The notes under the pieces: model-generated
The model's input: only the letters and a program-made list of their open reading frames with translations
What the model was told of the DNA's origin: nothing
The model's database searches: none
Source of the DNA: Anaerolinea sp.
GTDB taxonomy: Bacteria; Chloroflexota; Anaerolineae; Anaerolineales; Villigracilaceae
NCBI GenBank assembly: GCA_020720965.1
Contig: DYNS01000002.1
Location: forward strand, 1 to 34,539
Reading direction: 5' to 3'
DNA: 34,539 bases
Shown: positions 1 through 7,963 of the stretch, one piece after another
Layout: every line of letters begins with the position of its first letter
How positions within the stretch are numbered: the first letter of the stretch is position 1
Made by a program: the position numbers and the translations under genes

Positions 1-2
1 CC

Positions 3-341
3 GAAAACGCCGCCCGCGCCGCCCAAGAGATTGCCCTCCCCGCCCCCGGCGCAACCGTGTTAACAGAAGGCAACGTTCACCAGATGATTGCCAACGCCAG
101 CGTAGTCATCACCCAACAATCCACCGCCACCTTTACCGCAGTGGGACTAAACAAAGAAACCCACACCTATTTGGACGTTTCCGAACTACGCCGGCTCCTC
201 CCCATTCAAAACGGCGGCATGTCGGCATACTACATCGCTTCTATTGCGAGGCGGGTTCTGCATACCCCCATGCACATCCTCGAACAAATCCGTAAGGGCT
301 ACCGCCCCCGCCCCCGTTGGGAAAAAGCAGACGCCTTCTAA
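3..341 (+). CDS. C-terminal end of a possible glycosyltransferase-like protein (5' cut by window)
   Basis: The frame is open from the window edge to a TAA at 339-341, so only about 112 C-terminal residues are seen and the start lies outside. The visible part has the pattern of the last Rossmann-like half of nucleotide-sugar-using surface-carbohydrate enzymes: a segment predicting buried strands (ASVVITQQSTATFTAVGL) followed by a switch in which a modified sugar or lipid carrier would be met (LRRLLPIQNGG), then a basic C-terminal helix and tail. This resemblance is a weak family impression rather than a motif match. Nothing in the sequence shows the substrate. The next gene starts 57 bases downstream on the same strand, with a TATAAT in between, so it may have its own promoter. 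Confidence 0.4.
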   Translation, partial: ENAARAAQEIALPAPGATVLTEGNVHQMIANASVVITQQSTATFTAVGLNKETHTYLDVSELRRLLPIQNGGMSAYYIASIARRVLHTPMHILEQIRKGYRPRPRWEKADAF

Positions 342-355
342 TCCCGTTTGGCGCG

Positions 356-361
356 TATAAT
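356..361 (+). promoter_or_regulatory. Possible -10 box of the cyclase-family gene
   Basis: A perfect TATAAT lies 37 bases upstream of the ATG at 399. No convincing -35 hexamer is seen 16-18 bases upstream. Similar isolated TATAAT boxes precede other genes of this window (4412, 26273). Confidence 0.35.
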
Positions 362-398
362 ATCGACATTCCTCCCACCCCCAGAAAGGACGCGCCTC

Positions 399-1157
399 AT
401 GCAATTTGTAGATTTATCCTCCACCATCGCCAACAGCCCGGAGGGAACCCCTCCCTATCTGCGTACCGAGATTGCCTACAGCGCCCATGCCGAAGGCGCT
501 GCCCAAGCCCAGGCACTCCTCAAAGTCCCGCCGACCGTTTTCCGCCACAGCGAAGGGTGGGCGACTGAAACCATCAAAAACCTCGGCACTCACGACTCCA
601 CCCACATAGACGCGCCCTGGCACTACAACAGCCAAATTCAGGGCGAACCCGCCGCCACCATAGACCAATTACCCTTGGAATGGTTCTTTGGCAATGGCGT
701 AGTCTTGGATATGTCTCACAAAGCCGATGGCGAAGCGATGGACGTAGCCGACATTGAACAGGAACTTACCCGCATCGGGTACACCCTCAAACCGTTGGAT
801 ATTGTCCTCGTCCGCACCGGGCGCGACAGCCTCTACAACCAACCCGACTACCTCTTTCACGGTCCCGGCGTGACCGCCGCCGCCACACGCTGGCTCTTCG
901 AGCAGGGCATCCGCGTCATGGGCATCGATGCCTGGGGCTGGGACCAACCCCTGGACAAACAAGCCCGCGAAGCCCTCACAACTGGCAAAGACGGCGTTTT
1001 TTGGGCAGCCCACCAGGTGGATTTACCCTACGCCCAAATTGAGCGCCTGATGAACCTGGCGGCTCTGCCCTCCTTTGGCTTCCAAGTCTCCTGCTTCCCC
1101 CTAAAAATTAAAAACGGCAGCGCCGGACCCGCCCGCGTAGTCGCCATTTTGCCCTAA
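399..1157 (+). CDS. Cyclase / kynurenine-formamidase-like metal-dependent hydrolase
   Basis: The product is about 252 residues, the usual size for the cyclase family (PF04199), which includes kynurenine formamidase and related metal-dependent amide or lactone hydrolases of the cytoplasm. The family metal-binding motif is visible at residues 65-75 as HDSTHIDAPWH, close to the canonical HxGTHxDxPxH; the Gly of the canonical motif is Ser here. The C-terminal part carries the expected GIDAWGWD segment. I chose ATG 399 because the family N-terminus (FVDLSSTI) begins there and AAAGGA lies eight bases upstream; a longer in-frame start at 348 would add a non-conserved tail. The gene ends in a strong hairpin shared with the convergent leuS. 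The substrate cannot be told: no tryptophan-degradation genes are adjacent. Confidence 0.8.
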   Translation: MQFVDLSSTIANSPEGTPPYLRTEIAYSAHAEGAAQAQALLKVPPTVFRHSEGWATETIKNLGTHDSTHIDAPWHYNSQIQGEPAATIDQLPLEWFFGNGVVLDMSHKADGEAMDVADIEQELTRIGYTLKPLDIVLVRTGRDSLYNQPDYLFHGPGVTAAATRWLFEQGIRVMGIDAWGWDQPLDKQAREALTTGKDGVFWAAHQVDLPYAQIERLMNLAALPSFGFQVSCFPLKIKNGSAGPARVVAILP

Positions 1158-1171
1158 AGAAAAAAGAATCA

Positions 1172-1202
1172 AAAAAGCGCGGAGATGAACTCCGCGCTTT
1201 TT
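1172..1202. terminator. Bidirectional intrinsic terminator between cyclase gene and leuS
   Basis: A 13-bp perfect inverted repeat (AAAAAGCGCGGAG / CTCCGCGCTTTTT) with a five-base loop lies between two convergent genes. The A-run on one side and T-run on the other let it serve both strands. Confidence 0.9.
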
Positions 1203-1210
1203 GTTTTGGC

Positions 1211-3739
1211 TCAGACCACAATATTAATCAGCCGTTTTTGCGCCACAATTACTTTCTTGGGCGTTTTACCTTCCAAATGGCGCTTCACCGCCTCGCTTGC
1301 CAGCGCCAGCGCCTCAATTTCCGCTTCGCTCGCCTCCGCCGGAACAGTGAGCCTATCCCGCAATTTACCGTTCACCTGCACAGGGATGGTAATTTCATCG
1401 TCTTTGGCGGCTGCCTCATCCACCTCGCGCCAGGGCTGCGCGTGAATGCTATAGGGCTTGCCCAGGGCTTCCGTCCACAATTCTTCGGCAATGTGCGGGG
1501 TCACAGGAGCCATCATCAGCAGGTACACTTCCAGGGCTTCGCGCCAGGCAGCCGCATCCGCATTTGCCGCCTCGCGGGCTTTGTACATTTCGTTCAGCAA
1601 AGTCATCAGCCCGGAAACAATGGTGTTGAACTCGAATTCCTGATAATCGCGGCTGATTCGCTTCAGCGCCTGATGCACCTTCCGGCGCAGCTCGCGGGAG
1701 CCTGCTTCCGTACCCGCGCCGACTCTGCCCTCAGAGAGGTCACCCGCCACCTCCGTCATCAAAGTCCACACCCGGCGCACCCAGCGCACCGTGCCTTCAA
1801 TACCCTTACTATCCCAGGGAGCGCCCATATCCCAACGCGCAAAGAACATCAGGTAAGCGCGGACAGTATCCGCGCCATAGACGCTCACCAGGTCATCCGG
1901 CGCAATCACATTCCCCTTGCTCTTAGACATCTTATCGCCATCTTCACCCAACACCATGCCCTGGTTACGTAATTGCACCATCGGCTCTCGCCCTTTGGTG
2001 ATACCGGCATCGCGCATGGCTTTGTGGAAGAAGCGGGTGTACATCAGGTGCATGTTGGCATGTTCAATGCCACCGGTGTAGGTATCAACCGGCATCCAGT
2101 AATCGTACTCTTGCGGGTCAAAGGGACCCTTGTCGTAGGTGGGAGAGAGATAGCGCAAGTGATACCAGGACGAACACATAAAGGTATCCATCGTATCGGT
2201 TTCCCGCTCGGCTGCCCCGCCGCAAACCGGGCAGGCGGTGTTCTTCCAGGTCGGGTGCAGTTTCAGTGGGCTTTCACCGGTGGGCTTCCACTCCACATCT
2301 TCCGGCAGAGTGATGGGCAACTGCTCCTCCGGAACAGGGTTCCAGCCGCATGTCTGGCAGTGAATCATCGGGATGGGCGAACCCCAATAGCGCTGACGGC
2401 TTATCAGCCAGTCGCGCAGTTTGTAGGTGACTGCCAGTTTGCCAATGCCCTTTTCTTCCAGCCAACCCGCAACCGCCAAAATACCGGGGTTTTCTTTGCC
2501 TTTTTTGTCGTTCACCTGCGTTCCGCTAAACCGAGCAGAGTTCACCATCACGCCCCCGCCGGTATAGGCTTCGGTCATGGTCGCTCCGTCCAGGTCGGGT
2601 TCGCCTTCGGGTTGAATCACCGGGATGATGGGCAGGTTAAATTTTCGGGCAAAAGCAAAATCGCGCTCATCGTGGGCAGGCACAGCCATAATTGCGCCCG
2701 TGCCGTAACTCATCAGCACATAATCCGCCACCCAAACAGGGATTTTCGCCCCGTTGACCGGGTTAATGGCGTAACCGCCGGTAAATACGCCGGTTTTTTC
2801 CTTATCGACTGCCTCGCGCTCAATGTCGCTTTGGCGGGCGGCTGCCAGTTTGTAGGCATGGATGGCGGCTTTATTCTCCGGGGTGGTCAGCACATCCACC
2901 AGCGGGTGTTCCGGCGAGATGACCATAAAAGTCGCACCCCACAAAGTATCTGGTCGGGTGGTGAAGATGGTCATTCGATATTCGTTATTGGATGCTCCGG
3001 CTTTTGATGTATCGTTTATCGAATCCGGGGCAATCTCAAAGTAAACTTCCGCGCCTTCGCTTTTGCCAATCCAGTTGGTTTGCAGCACCCGCACCCGCTC
3101 GGGCCAATCCATGCCCTCGTAAGAAAGCAGGTCATCCGCGTAGGAGGTGGTTCTAAAGAACCACTGCTCCAGGTCTTTTTTGATGACCGGGGTGCTGCAA
3201 CGCTCACAATGGCGGTCATCGCCCCAAACCTGCTCTCGCGCCAGAGTAGTATTACAATGCGGGCAAAAATCCACCGGCGATTTTTTGCGGTACGCCAACC
3301 CGTTTTTATACAGTTGGATAAAGAACCACTCCGTCCACCTGTAATACTCAGGCTCACTGGAGACGGCTTCGCGCCGCCAGTCGAACATTGCCCCCATGGA
3401 GCGCAGTTGCTGACGCATCCGCACCACGTTATCGCGGGTGCGAATCATCGGATGAATGCCGCTTTTAATGGCGGCATTTTCGGCGGGCAGCCCAAAAGCG
3501 TCAAACCCCATCGGAAAAAGGACGTTGTACCCTTTCATCCGCATATACCTCGCCCGCGCATCCGAGGGGGTCATGGCATACCAGTGACCGATGTGCAGGT
3601 CGCCGCTGGGGTATGGCAGCATGGTGAGGGCGTAATACTTGGGTTTAGAAGGGTCTATGTTGGCATGGTATAGCCCATCGGCTTCCCATTTTTGTTGCCA
3701 TTTTGCTTCAATTTCTTTGTGATTGTATGCTTTGCTCAT
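1211..3739 (-). CDS. leuS: Leucyl-tRNA synthetase
   Basis: Class I aminoacyl-tRNA synthetase that charges tRNA-Leu with leucine in the cytoplasm. The 842-residue length fits bacterial LeuRS. The HIGH signature is present near residue 49 (DLHIGHWYAM) and KMSKS at 603-607. Between them lie a zinc-finger-like region with CPHC and CERC pairs, and the CP1 editing domain with its threonine-rich loop TTRPDTLWGATF. The C-terminal anticodon-binding helices and the final small domain (PVQVNGKLR) are complete. The start ATG at 3739 sits just after the terminator of a T-box leader, so expression should rise when uncharged tRNA-Leu accumulates. Downstream it shares a bidirectional terminator with the cyclase gene. 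Confidence 0.98.
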   Translation of the reverse strand: MSKAYNHKEIEAKWQQKWEADGLYHANIDPSKPKYYALTMLPYPSGDLHIGHWYAMTPSDARARYMRMKGYNVLFPMGFDAFGLPAENAAIKSGIHPMIRTRDNVVRMRQQLRSMGAMFDWRREAVSSEPEYYRWTEWFFIQLYKNGLAYRKKSPVDFCPHCNTTLAREQVWGDDRHCERCSTPVIKKDLEQWFFRTTSYADDLLSYEGMDWPERVRVLQTNWIGKSEGAEVYFEIAPDSINDTSKAGASNNEYRMTIFTTRPDTLWGATFMVISPEHPLVDVLTTPENKAAIHAYKLAAARQSDIEREAVDKEKTGVFTGGYAINPVNGAKIPVWVADYVLMSYGTGAIMAVPAHDERDFAFARKFNLPIIPVIQPEGEPDLDGATMTEAYTGGGVMVNSARFSGTQVNDKKGKENPGILAVAGWLEEKGIGKLAVTYKLRDWLISRQRYWGSPIPMIHCQTCGWNPVPEEQLPITLPEDVEWKPTGESPLKLHPTWKNTACPVCGGAAERETDTMDTFMCSSWYHLRYLSPTYDKGPFDPQEYDYWMPVDTYTGGIEHANMHLMYTRFFHKAMRDAGITKGREPMVQLRNQGMVLGEDGDKMSKSKGNVIAPDDLVSVYGADTVRAYLMFFARWDMGAPWDSKGIEGTVRWVRRVWTLMTEVAGDLSEGRVGAGTEAGSRELRRKVHQALKRISRDYQEFEFNTIVSGLMTLLNEMYKAREAANADAAAWREALEVYLLMMAPVTPHIAEELWTEALGKPYSIHAQPWREVDEAAAKDDEITIPVQVNGKLRDRLTVPAEASEAEIEALALASEAVKRHLEGKTPKKVIVAQKRLINIVV

Positions 3740-3757
3740 TCATGCCTCGTTTAGAAT

Positions 3758-3791
3758 AAAAAAAGCCTTCGTCCCACACTGGGACGAAGGC
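3758..3791 (-). terminator. Regulated intrinsic terminator of the leuS T-box
   Basis: A 12-bp perfect stem (GCCTTCGTCCCA / TGGGACGAAGGC) with a three-base loop is followed on the minus strand by seven T. It lies just 3' of the T-box core and 18 bases before the leuS start. In the known mechanism it forms unless uncharged tRNA stabilises the competing antiterminator. Confidence 0.93.
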
Positions 3792-4025
3792 AAAACTTCG
3801 CGGTACCACCCGGTTTCGACAGTTTTCACTGCCGCACTTTGGTTGCGATAACGGGCAAACCCGGTGCAGGCTACCCGCGCCCTGGGGCGCATATCACCGA
3901 CACAGCCCCCCAAAAAGGGGATGATAAGCGAGTTCAGCCTGTGCGCTCCCTATGGGCGCTGCGCTGGGCTTTCACCTCGCTTTCCCAACTCGCTAAAGGG
4001 ATGGCTTACTACTCTTATCCTGGCT
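3758..4025 (-). promoter_or_regulatory. T-box riboswitch (leucine) controlling leuS
   Basis: On the minus strand the conserved T-box core GGGTGGTACCGCG lies at about 3799-3811. It is followed by a 12-bp terminator hairpin (3765-3791) and a T-run (3758-3764), and then leuS. Stem I begins with GATAAG (4014-4019) pairing with CTTATC (3923-3928). An AGTAGTAAG segment on the 5' side looks like the usual specifier-loop S-turn region. Directly before the closing CTTATC strand is CTC followed by a purine (3929-3932), placed as the specifier codon; CTC is a leucine codon, which fits the gene. The TGGT of the core would pair with the ACCA end of an uncharged tRNA whose discriminator base is A, as in tRNA-Leu. 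Folding was done by eye; the core and terminator are certain, the specifier placement is likely. Confidence 0.93.
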
Positions 4026-4033
4026 TTTAAGCG

Positions 4034-4057
4034 CAGAACAGGCTTGCGCCTGTTCTG
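4034..4057. repeat. 10-bp hairpin between tRNA-Ala and the T-box leader
   Basis: CAGAACAGGC and GCCTGTTCTG enclose a four-base loop. On the minus strand, the direction of the tRNA and leuS, no T-run follows, so it is a poor terminator there; on the plus strand TTTTGTT follows, but no plus-strand gene reaches it. It may be a processing stem between the tRNA 3' end and the leader. Confidence 0.5.
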
Positions 4058-4067
4058 TTTTGTTGTG

Positions 4068-4140
4068 TGGACCCAGAGGGATTCGAACCCTCGGCCTCCT
4101 CAATGCCATTGAGGCGCGCTCCCAACTGCGCTATGGGCCC
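4068..4140 (-). tRNA. tRNA-Ala (anticodon GGC)
   Basis: A 73-nt cloverleaf folds completely. The acceptor stem GGGCCCA pairs with TGGGTCC (one G-T pair) and is followed by discriminator A. The D stem is GCGC/GCGC. The anticodon stem CCTCA/TGAGG holds the loop ATGGCAT, giving anticodon GGC, which reads GCC alanine codons. The T arm is GAGGG-TTCGAAT-CCCTC. CCA is not encoded. It lies 43 bases upstream of the leuS T-box leader on the same strand, behind a strong promoter, so one transcript may carry both. Confidence 0.96.
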
Positions 4141-4164
4141 ATCTTTTTGCTCAAGGCGAAGCCG

Positions 4165-4193
4165 ATTTTACAACACCTTTTGGGTTTCGTCAA
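4165..4193 (-). promoter_or_regulatory. Sigma-70-type promoter for tRNA-Ala (and possibly leuS)
   Basis: On the minus strand TTGACG (4188-4193) and TAAAAT (4165-4170) are separated by exactly 17 bases. The predicted transcript starts near 4158, 18 bases before the first base of the tRNA. I see no comparably good promoter between the tRNA and the T-box. Confidence 0.75.
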
Positions 4194-4245
4194 TAAAAAT
4201 GTCCGATTTTGGTCTCGGTTGAAAACCATCCGGCGCTAGAATCGC

Positions 4246-4274
4246 GAGAGCCGGGGACGCCGACCCCGGCTCTC
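4246..4274. repeat. Orphan 11-bp GC-rich inverted repeat in a divergent intergenic region
   Basis: GAGAGCCGGGG and CCCCGGCTCTC enclose a seven-base loop. It lies between the tRNA-Ala promoter and the plus-strand gene at 4424, with no T-run on either side and no gene end pointing to it. A perfect tandem duplication of an 11-mer (CCTACGCTTGC, 4349-4370) lies further along the same gap. The rest of the gap shows nothing else I can identify. Confidence 0.45.
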
Positions 4275-4411
4275 TCAAAAGGAGGAGAAGAGAAATCACC
4301 TTACGCCAATACTTTATCATGCTGCGCGTAACATAACTTGACGTTTCCCCTACGCTTGCCCTACGCTTGCCCATCATTACAAAAGTGCAAACCCAACCGT
4401 AAGATTACCGC

Positions 4412-4417
4412 TATAAT
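4412..4417 (+). promoter_or_regulatory. -10 box placing the transcript start at the start codon
   Basis: A perfect TATAAT ends seven bases before the A of the ATG at 4424. At the usual spacing, transcription would begin at or within a base of the start codon, giving a leaderless mRNA. No Shine-Dalgarno sequence precedes the ATG. No clear -35 hexamer is visible. Confidence 0.55.
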
Positions 4418-4423
4418 GCCCGC

Positions 4424-5629
4424 ATGAACCCAAATTTTGTAAAACCTACCTATCAGTATGGCGGCTTTGCCAGCCTGCCTGGCATTATCAGCGGTTTGTT
4501 TAAGCAGCAAAACCCTTTTCCGGTTGCCCTGCAAGGCGAGTACGATAACGTCATCCTCGGCTTTGTGGATGGATTTGGGTGGAGGCACATGCAGACCTTT
4601 GGAACGCACCCGCTCCTTCAGCGCTTTGGGCGCGAGGGCGCTGCCGAAAAGTGGACATCCCAATTTCCCTCCACCACCAGCGGGCATGTGACCTGCATCC
4701 ACACCGGTTTGAACGTGGGGGAAAGCGGAGTCTTTGAGTGGAATTACTATGAGCCGCTGCTGGATGCAATGATTGTCCCGCTTTTGTTCTCTTTTTCCGG
4801 CACGGTGGAACGCGACCAGTTAAAGCAGACCGGCATCAGCCCCAAAGCCTTGTACCCATCCCAAACCCTTTATCAGACCCTGAAAAAGCAAAAGGTGAAG
4901 TCGCAGGTGTTTCAGCACCGGGAATACACGCCCTCCACCTATTCCGACCTGGTTTTTCGGGGCAGCAAGGCGCGGGGGTTCAAATCACTGCCAGAGATGT
5001 TCATCAATCTCGCGCAGGCGGTGCGCGATGCGGAAGGGAAGAATTATTTTTTCTTCTACTACGACAAAATCGACTCGATTAGCCACGAATACGGTCCCGC
5101 CTCGCCGCAGGCACAAGCCGAAATTGAGATGTTTCTCTTCTCATTGGAGCGTTTCCTCCTGCAAAATGTACCCGCCAAGGGGCGCACCCTCCTGCTTCTC
5201 ACCGCCGACCATGGGCAGGCGGAGGTGTACCCGGAGACGACCATTTACCTGAATCAGGCTTTTCCCGGCATAGAGCGCTTCATCAAAACCAACCAGGCGG
5301 GGCAGTTGCTCGTGCCGGGCGGCTCCTGCCGCGATTTGTTCACCTACATTCACGAAGATTTGCTGGATGAAGCCCATCAAATGGTAAGCGAAGGCTTGCA
5401 AGGCAAAGCAGATGTGCTAAAAACCGAAGAGCTCCTCCGCGATGGTTATTTTGGTCCCGATGTTTCGGCGCGGCTGCGCGAGAGGGTGGGCAACCTGTAT
5501 ATTCTGCCCTACCTGGGCGAGGCGGTTTGGTGGTACGAGAAGGGCAAGTTCGAGCAGAAGTATTACGGGCATCACGGCGGGCTTACCCCGCAAGAGATGG
5601 AAATTCCGCTTTTAGGGTTAAGGCTCTAA
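4424..5629 (+). CDS. Alkaline-phosphatase-superfamily phosphodiesterase / nucleotide pyrophosphatase-like protein
   Basis: The 401-residue protein matches the type I phosphodiesterase/nucleotide pyrophosphatase fold (PF01663). It has an early metal-binding Asp in VDGFG (49-52). The nucleophile segment FPSTTSGH (81-88) offers a Thr in the position used by this family. A late TADHGQAEVY gives further metal-ligand Asp and His, and KYYGHHGGLTPQEMEIPLLG is the usual C-terminal block with the last metal His. No signal peptide or membrane helix is seen, so it is predicted cytoplasmic. The substrate is unknown. The start is supported by the TATAAT placed for a leaderless message. Its stop codon overlaps the stop of the convergent herA by four bases (CTAA), with no terminator between them. 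Confidence 0.78.
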   Translation: MNPNFVKPTYQYGGFASLPGIISGLFKQQNPFPVALQGEYDNVILGFVDGFGWRHMQTFGTHPLLQRFGREGAAEKWTSQFPSTTSGHVTCIHTGLNVGESGVFEWNYYEPLLDAMIVPLLFSFSGTVERDQLKQTGISPKALYPSQTLYQTLKKQKVKSQVFQHREYTPSTYSDLVFRGSKARGFKSLPEMFINLAQAVRDAEGKNYFFFYYDKIDSISHEYGPASPQAQAEIEMFLFSLERFLLQNVPAKGRTLLLLTADHGQAEVYPETTIYLNQAFPGIERFIKTNQAGQLLVPGGSCRDLFTYIHEDLLDEAHQMVSEGLQGKADVLKTEELLRDGYFGPDVSARLRERVGNLYILPYLGEAVWWYEKGKFEQKYYGHHGGLTPQEMEIPLLGLRL

Positions 5630-7338
5630 GGCTCAAAACCCAGTTCCGAGAGCAATTTTCCCTCGGTCTTTCTGCCCCTGTCCCCCAGCAGTTCGCGCCA
5701 AAACTGGTCATCGTAGCGGCGCGAGCGCACGGGCAGGGGCATTGGCACGCCCCAGCCCAAAAGCAGGACTTCTTCTTTGGGTTGCAAACGCGCCAGCATC
5801 CCGCGCAGTGAATCTCTACCGGAAAGACCGGAGAGAGCCGCCTGAATATCCAGGTCGTCCCCCAGCCAGCCGCAGATGCGGGTTCCGAGTTGAGACATCA
5901 CCTCGTCATAAATTTGGGAGGGGCGCTGGTCCACAATCAGCAGGGTGACGTAATATTTGCGGAGTTCCCTGGCAATGGTGGCGAAGGCTGTTTGAGCAGC
6001 CATCTCCCGGCTGAGTAGTTTGTGGGCTTCTTCCACCACAATCACCAGAGGGTGAGGTTCTCTGGCAAAAGACTCGCCGCGTGAGCGAAACTGATTGGTG
6101 CGCTCTTCCCAGGCAGCGCGGATTTTGCGGGTGAGCAGGTTGGAGACGAAGAGATAGTCTAAATCTTGTTCGTAGTCGCCAAACGAGAGGATGACATGCT
6201 GACCGGCATCCAGGGCGCGGATAATTTCGGCAACGCCATCCTGGGCGGGGGTTTCCACCAGGTAGGGCTTCTCAAACAGACGGCGAAGTTTGTCGTGCAG
6301 GGCTTCGGCTGCCATCACGTTTACGCCGCTTGCCAGCGCCCAGGCAGCGACACTCTCCGGGTGGGGAATCTTCTTCACTTTTCCGGTGCGCTCGTCTTCC
6401 AGTTCCACTTCTTCGCGGTTCATGGCGCGGAATTTGGCAAACCATCCGGTGCGGAAACTGCTGAAGAGGGCGCTCAGGACAGTGGGGGAGGTGTCGCGCA
6501 GGTTTAGTTCCCGGCTCAGGGTTTCCACATCTCCGGTGTGAATTTCGCTCAGGGGGATTTCCAGGTTAAAGGAGGGGACTTGCCCCCGAATCTTTGCTCC
6601 GGCTCCCAAGCCAACGACCTGTACCCGGCTCTGGAATTTGGATTTTAGCCCGATAACGCGCATTTTCGTATCGGAGGCAATGTCGTCGAAACCGTATTCG
6701 TTGTGCATATCCAACACCAAAACGGAGGCTTTGTTATGGTGCATTAAACCCGCCAGTACAATGCGGGTGAGGAAGGATTTTCCCGTGCCGGTTGCGCCAA
6801 ACACCCCGGCAGAGCGTTGCACAAATTTATCCAGGTTGATGCAAACGGGATGCCCCTGCTCGCGGGTGTAGCCAATGATGAAGTTCCCGTCTTTGTCGGG
6901 GTCGCCAAAAATGGCGGCGATGTCTTCCTGGTTGGCAAGGAAAACCTCGGCGTGATGTTGAGGGACGGTTTTGACGGGGATGGGGCGCGGGTCTTCGGGG
7001 TGTTGGCTGCGCCAGGTTTTGTATTCGGCGGAGGCGGGGTCGGGTCCGCGCTCCAGCATAAGAGCGGGGAGGATTTCTGCGTTGGTGTAAAGGGTTTGCC
7101 CGTGCAGGGCTTTTGCCAGGGCAGGGGGCAGGCGGCTTTCGGTTTGCTCGTCCGCAAAGCGGGGGTCGGTTGCGCCGAGTTGCAGGTCTGTAACCAGCCC
7201 GTAAAAGCGATAGTCGCCGCTATCCGCCACCACAAAGCCGCCTTCTTGCACGCTGAGGGGGTTGACGGTGAGGCGGGCAGAGAAGGATTCTTTTAGCCCG
7301 CCACCGATGATGTAGCCGATTTTTTGGTTTGTGCTCAT
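5626..7338 (-). CDS. herA: HerA-type DNA translocase / helicase ATPase
   Basis: A 570-residue member of the HerA branch of the HerA-FtsK superfamily. Residues 1-60 look like a HAS-barrel, the beta-barrel typical of HerA N-termini (KIGYIIGGG, FYGLVTDLQ). Walker A is GATGTGKS at 181-188. Walker B is LVIVVEEAH at 431-439, with the HerA-like Glu pair, followed by the IVDQRPSQI sensor strand near 468-476. HerA proteins form hexameric rings that pump DNA and, in archaea, load and stimulate the NurA nuclease for end resection. Here nurA is two genes upstream on the same strand and a small HAS-like gene sits between, 18 bases ahead of herA. The role in repair or in defence cannot be read from the sequence. 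Confidence 0.9.
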   Translation of the reverse strand: MSTNQKIGYIIGGGLKESFSARLTVNPLSVQEGGFVVADSGDYRFYGLVTDLQLGATDPRFADEQTESRLPPALAKALHGQTLYTNAEILPALMLERGPDPASAEYKTWRSQHPEDPRPIPVKTVPQHHAEVFLANQEDIAAIFGDPDKDGNFIIGYTREQGHPVCINLDKFVQRSAGVFGATGTGKSFLTRIVLAGLMHHNKASVLVLDMHNEYGFDDIASDTKMRVIGLKSKFQSRVQVVGLGAGAKIRGQVPSFNLEIPLSEIHTGDVETLSRELNLRDTSPTVLSALFSSFRTGWFAKFRAMNREEVELEDERTGKVKKIPHPESVAAWALASGVNVMAAEALHDKLRRLFEKPYLVETPAQDGVAEIIRALDAGQHVILSFGDYEQDLDYLFVSNLLTRKIRAAWEERTNQFRSRGESFAREPHPLVIVVEEAHKLLSREMAAQTAFATIARELRKYYVTLLIVDQRPSQIYDEVMSQLGTRICGWLGDDLDIQAALSGLSGRDSLRGMLARLQPKEEVLLLGWGVPMPLPVRSRRYDDQFWRELLGDRGRKTEGKLLSELGFEP

Positions 7339-7356
7339 AAAATTAAACCTTTGGGG

Positions 7357-7953
7357 TTACAGGGCTTCGCCCAGGGCGCTGAGGACGCTCATCAGGGTTG
7401 GGTAGTCGTCTCGCAGAAGGGTGATGACTTCTTGCACGGCTTTTTCCTTCCAGGCGGGGGGTTGAACCTCGCCCGCAAGCCGCAGATGGGCGGCGAGAAC
7501 TTCGCCAATGGGGGCATCGGCGGCGCGGAGGATGTGCCGGAAATAACCAAATCTGCCCGCGCCGGTGAACTGAATCAGTTCCTGGGCATCACACAGGGAA
7601 ATGGCATCCAGGCTGAGGGGAGGGCGGGGCGGCAAAAGGTGGAAGATGCGTCCCTGCGCCTGATACCCCACCGAAAGTACCGACATTTCCACCGGAACAA
7701 TCCGGCGCTCGCGGTTATCGCGCATCACCTCCGCCGAAACATTTTCGGCGGTGACGAGTTGGCGCACCAGCCCGTCATCGTCTATGTGGATGTCGGTGAT
7801 GAGTCCGTAGATGGTGTAATCCTGCCCCGGGTTGGGGCTGGCGCTGACGAGCGCCCCCAAAGAGGGGACATTGAATTGGGAGACAGAGCAACCGGCAACG
7901 AACCCGGTTGTTCCGGCGCGAAGCAGGCGACCGATTTCTAGCGAAGTGGGCAT
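7357..7953 (-). CDS. Stand-alone HAS-barrel-like protein between nurA and herA
   Basis: A 198-residue protein with no catalytic motif I can recognise. Its first 80 residues resemble the N-terminal barrel of the neighbouring HerA: both open with an IG-x-I/L segment (EIGRLLRAG here, KIGYIIGGG there), then have a Gly-rich turn before a strand ending in a YGL[VI]TD motif (YGLITDIHID here, YGLVTDLQ there). The remaining 120 residues are alpha-rich with a possible binding role (FHLLPPRPPLSL and a helical tail). It is ten bases downstream of nurA and 18 upstream of herA, so the three are almost certainly one operon. A structural adaptor of the NurA-HerA complex is my inference. Confidence 0.6.
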   Translation of the reverse strand: MPTSLEIGRLLRAGTTGFVAGCSVSQFNVPSLGALVSASPNPGQDYTIYGLITDIHIDDDGLVRQLVTAENVSAEVMRDNRERRIVPVEMSVLSVGYQAQGRIFHLLPPRPPLSLDAISLCDAQELIQFTGAGRFGYFRHILRAADAPIGEVLAAHLRLAGEVQPPAWKEKAVQEVITLLRDDYPTLMSVLSALGEAL

Positions 7954-7963
7954 GGGGTTTGTC

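Noticed and set aside
1973-3007. A 344-codon plus-strand frame opposite leuS
   Set aside because: It is the complement of conserved LeuRS sequence and shows no motif or translation signal of its own.
4034-4057. A terminator for tRNA-Ala
   Set aside because: The stem is good but no T-run follows on the minus strand, so it was listed only as a hairpin.
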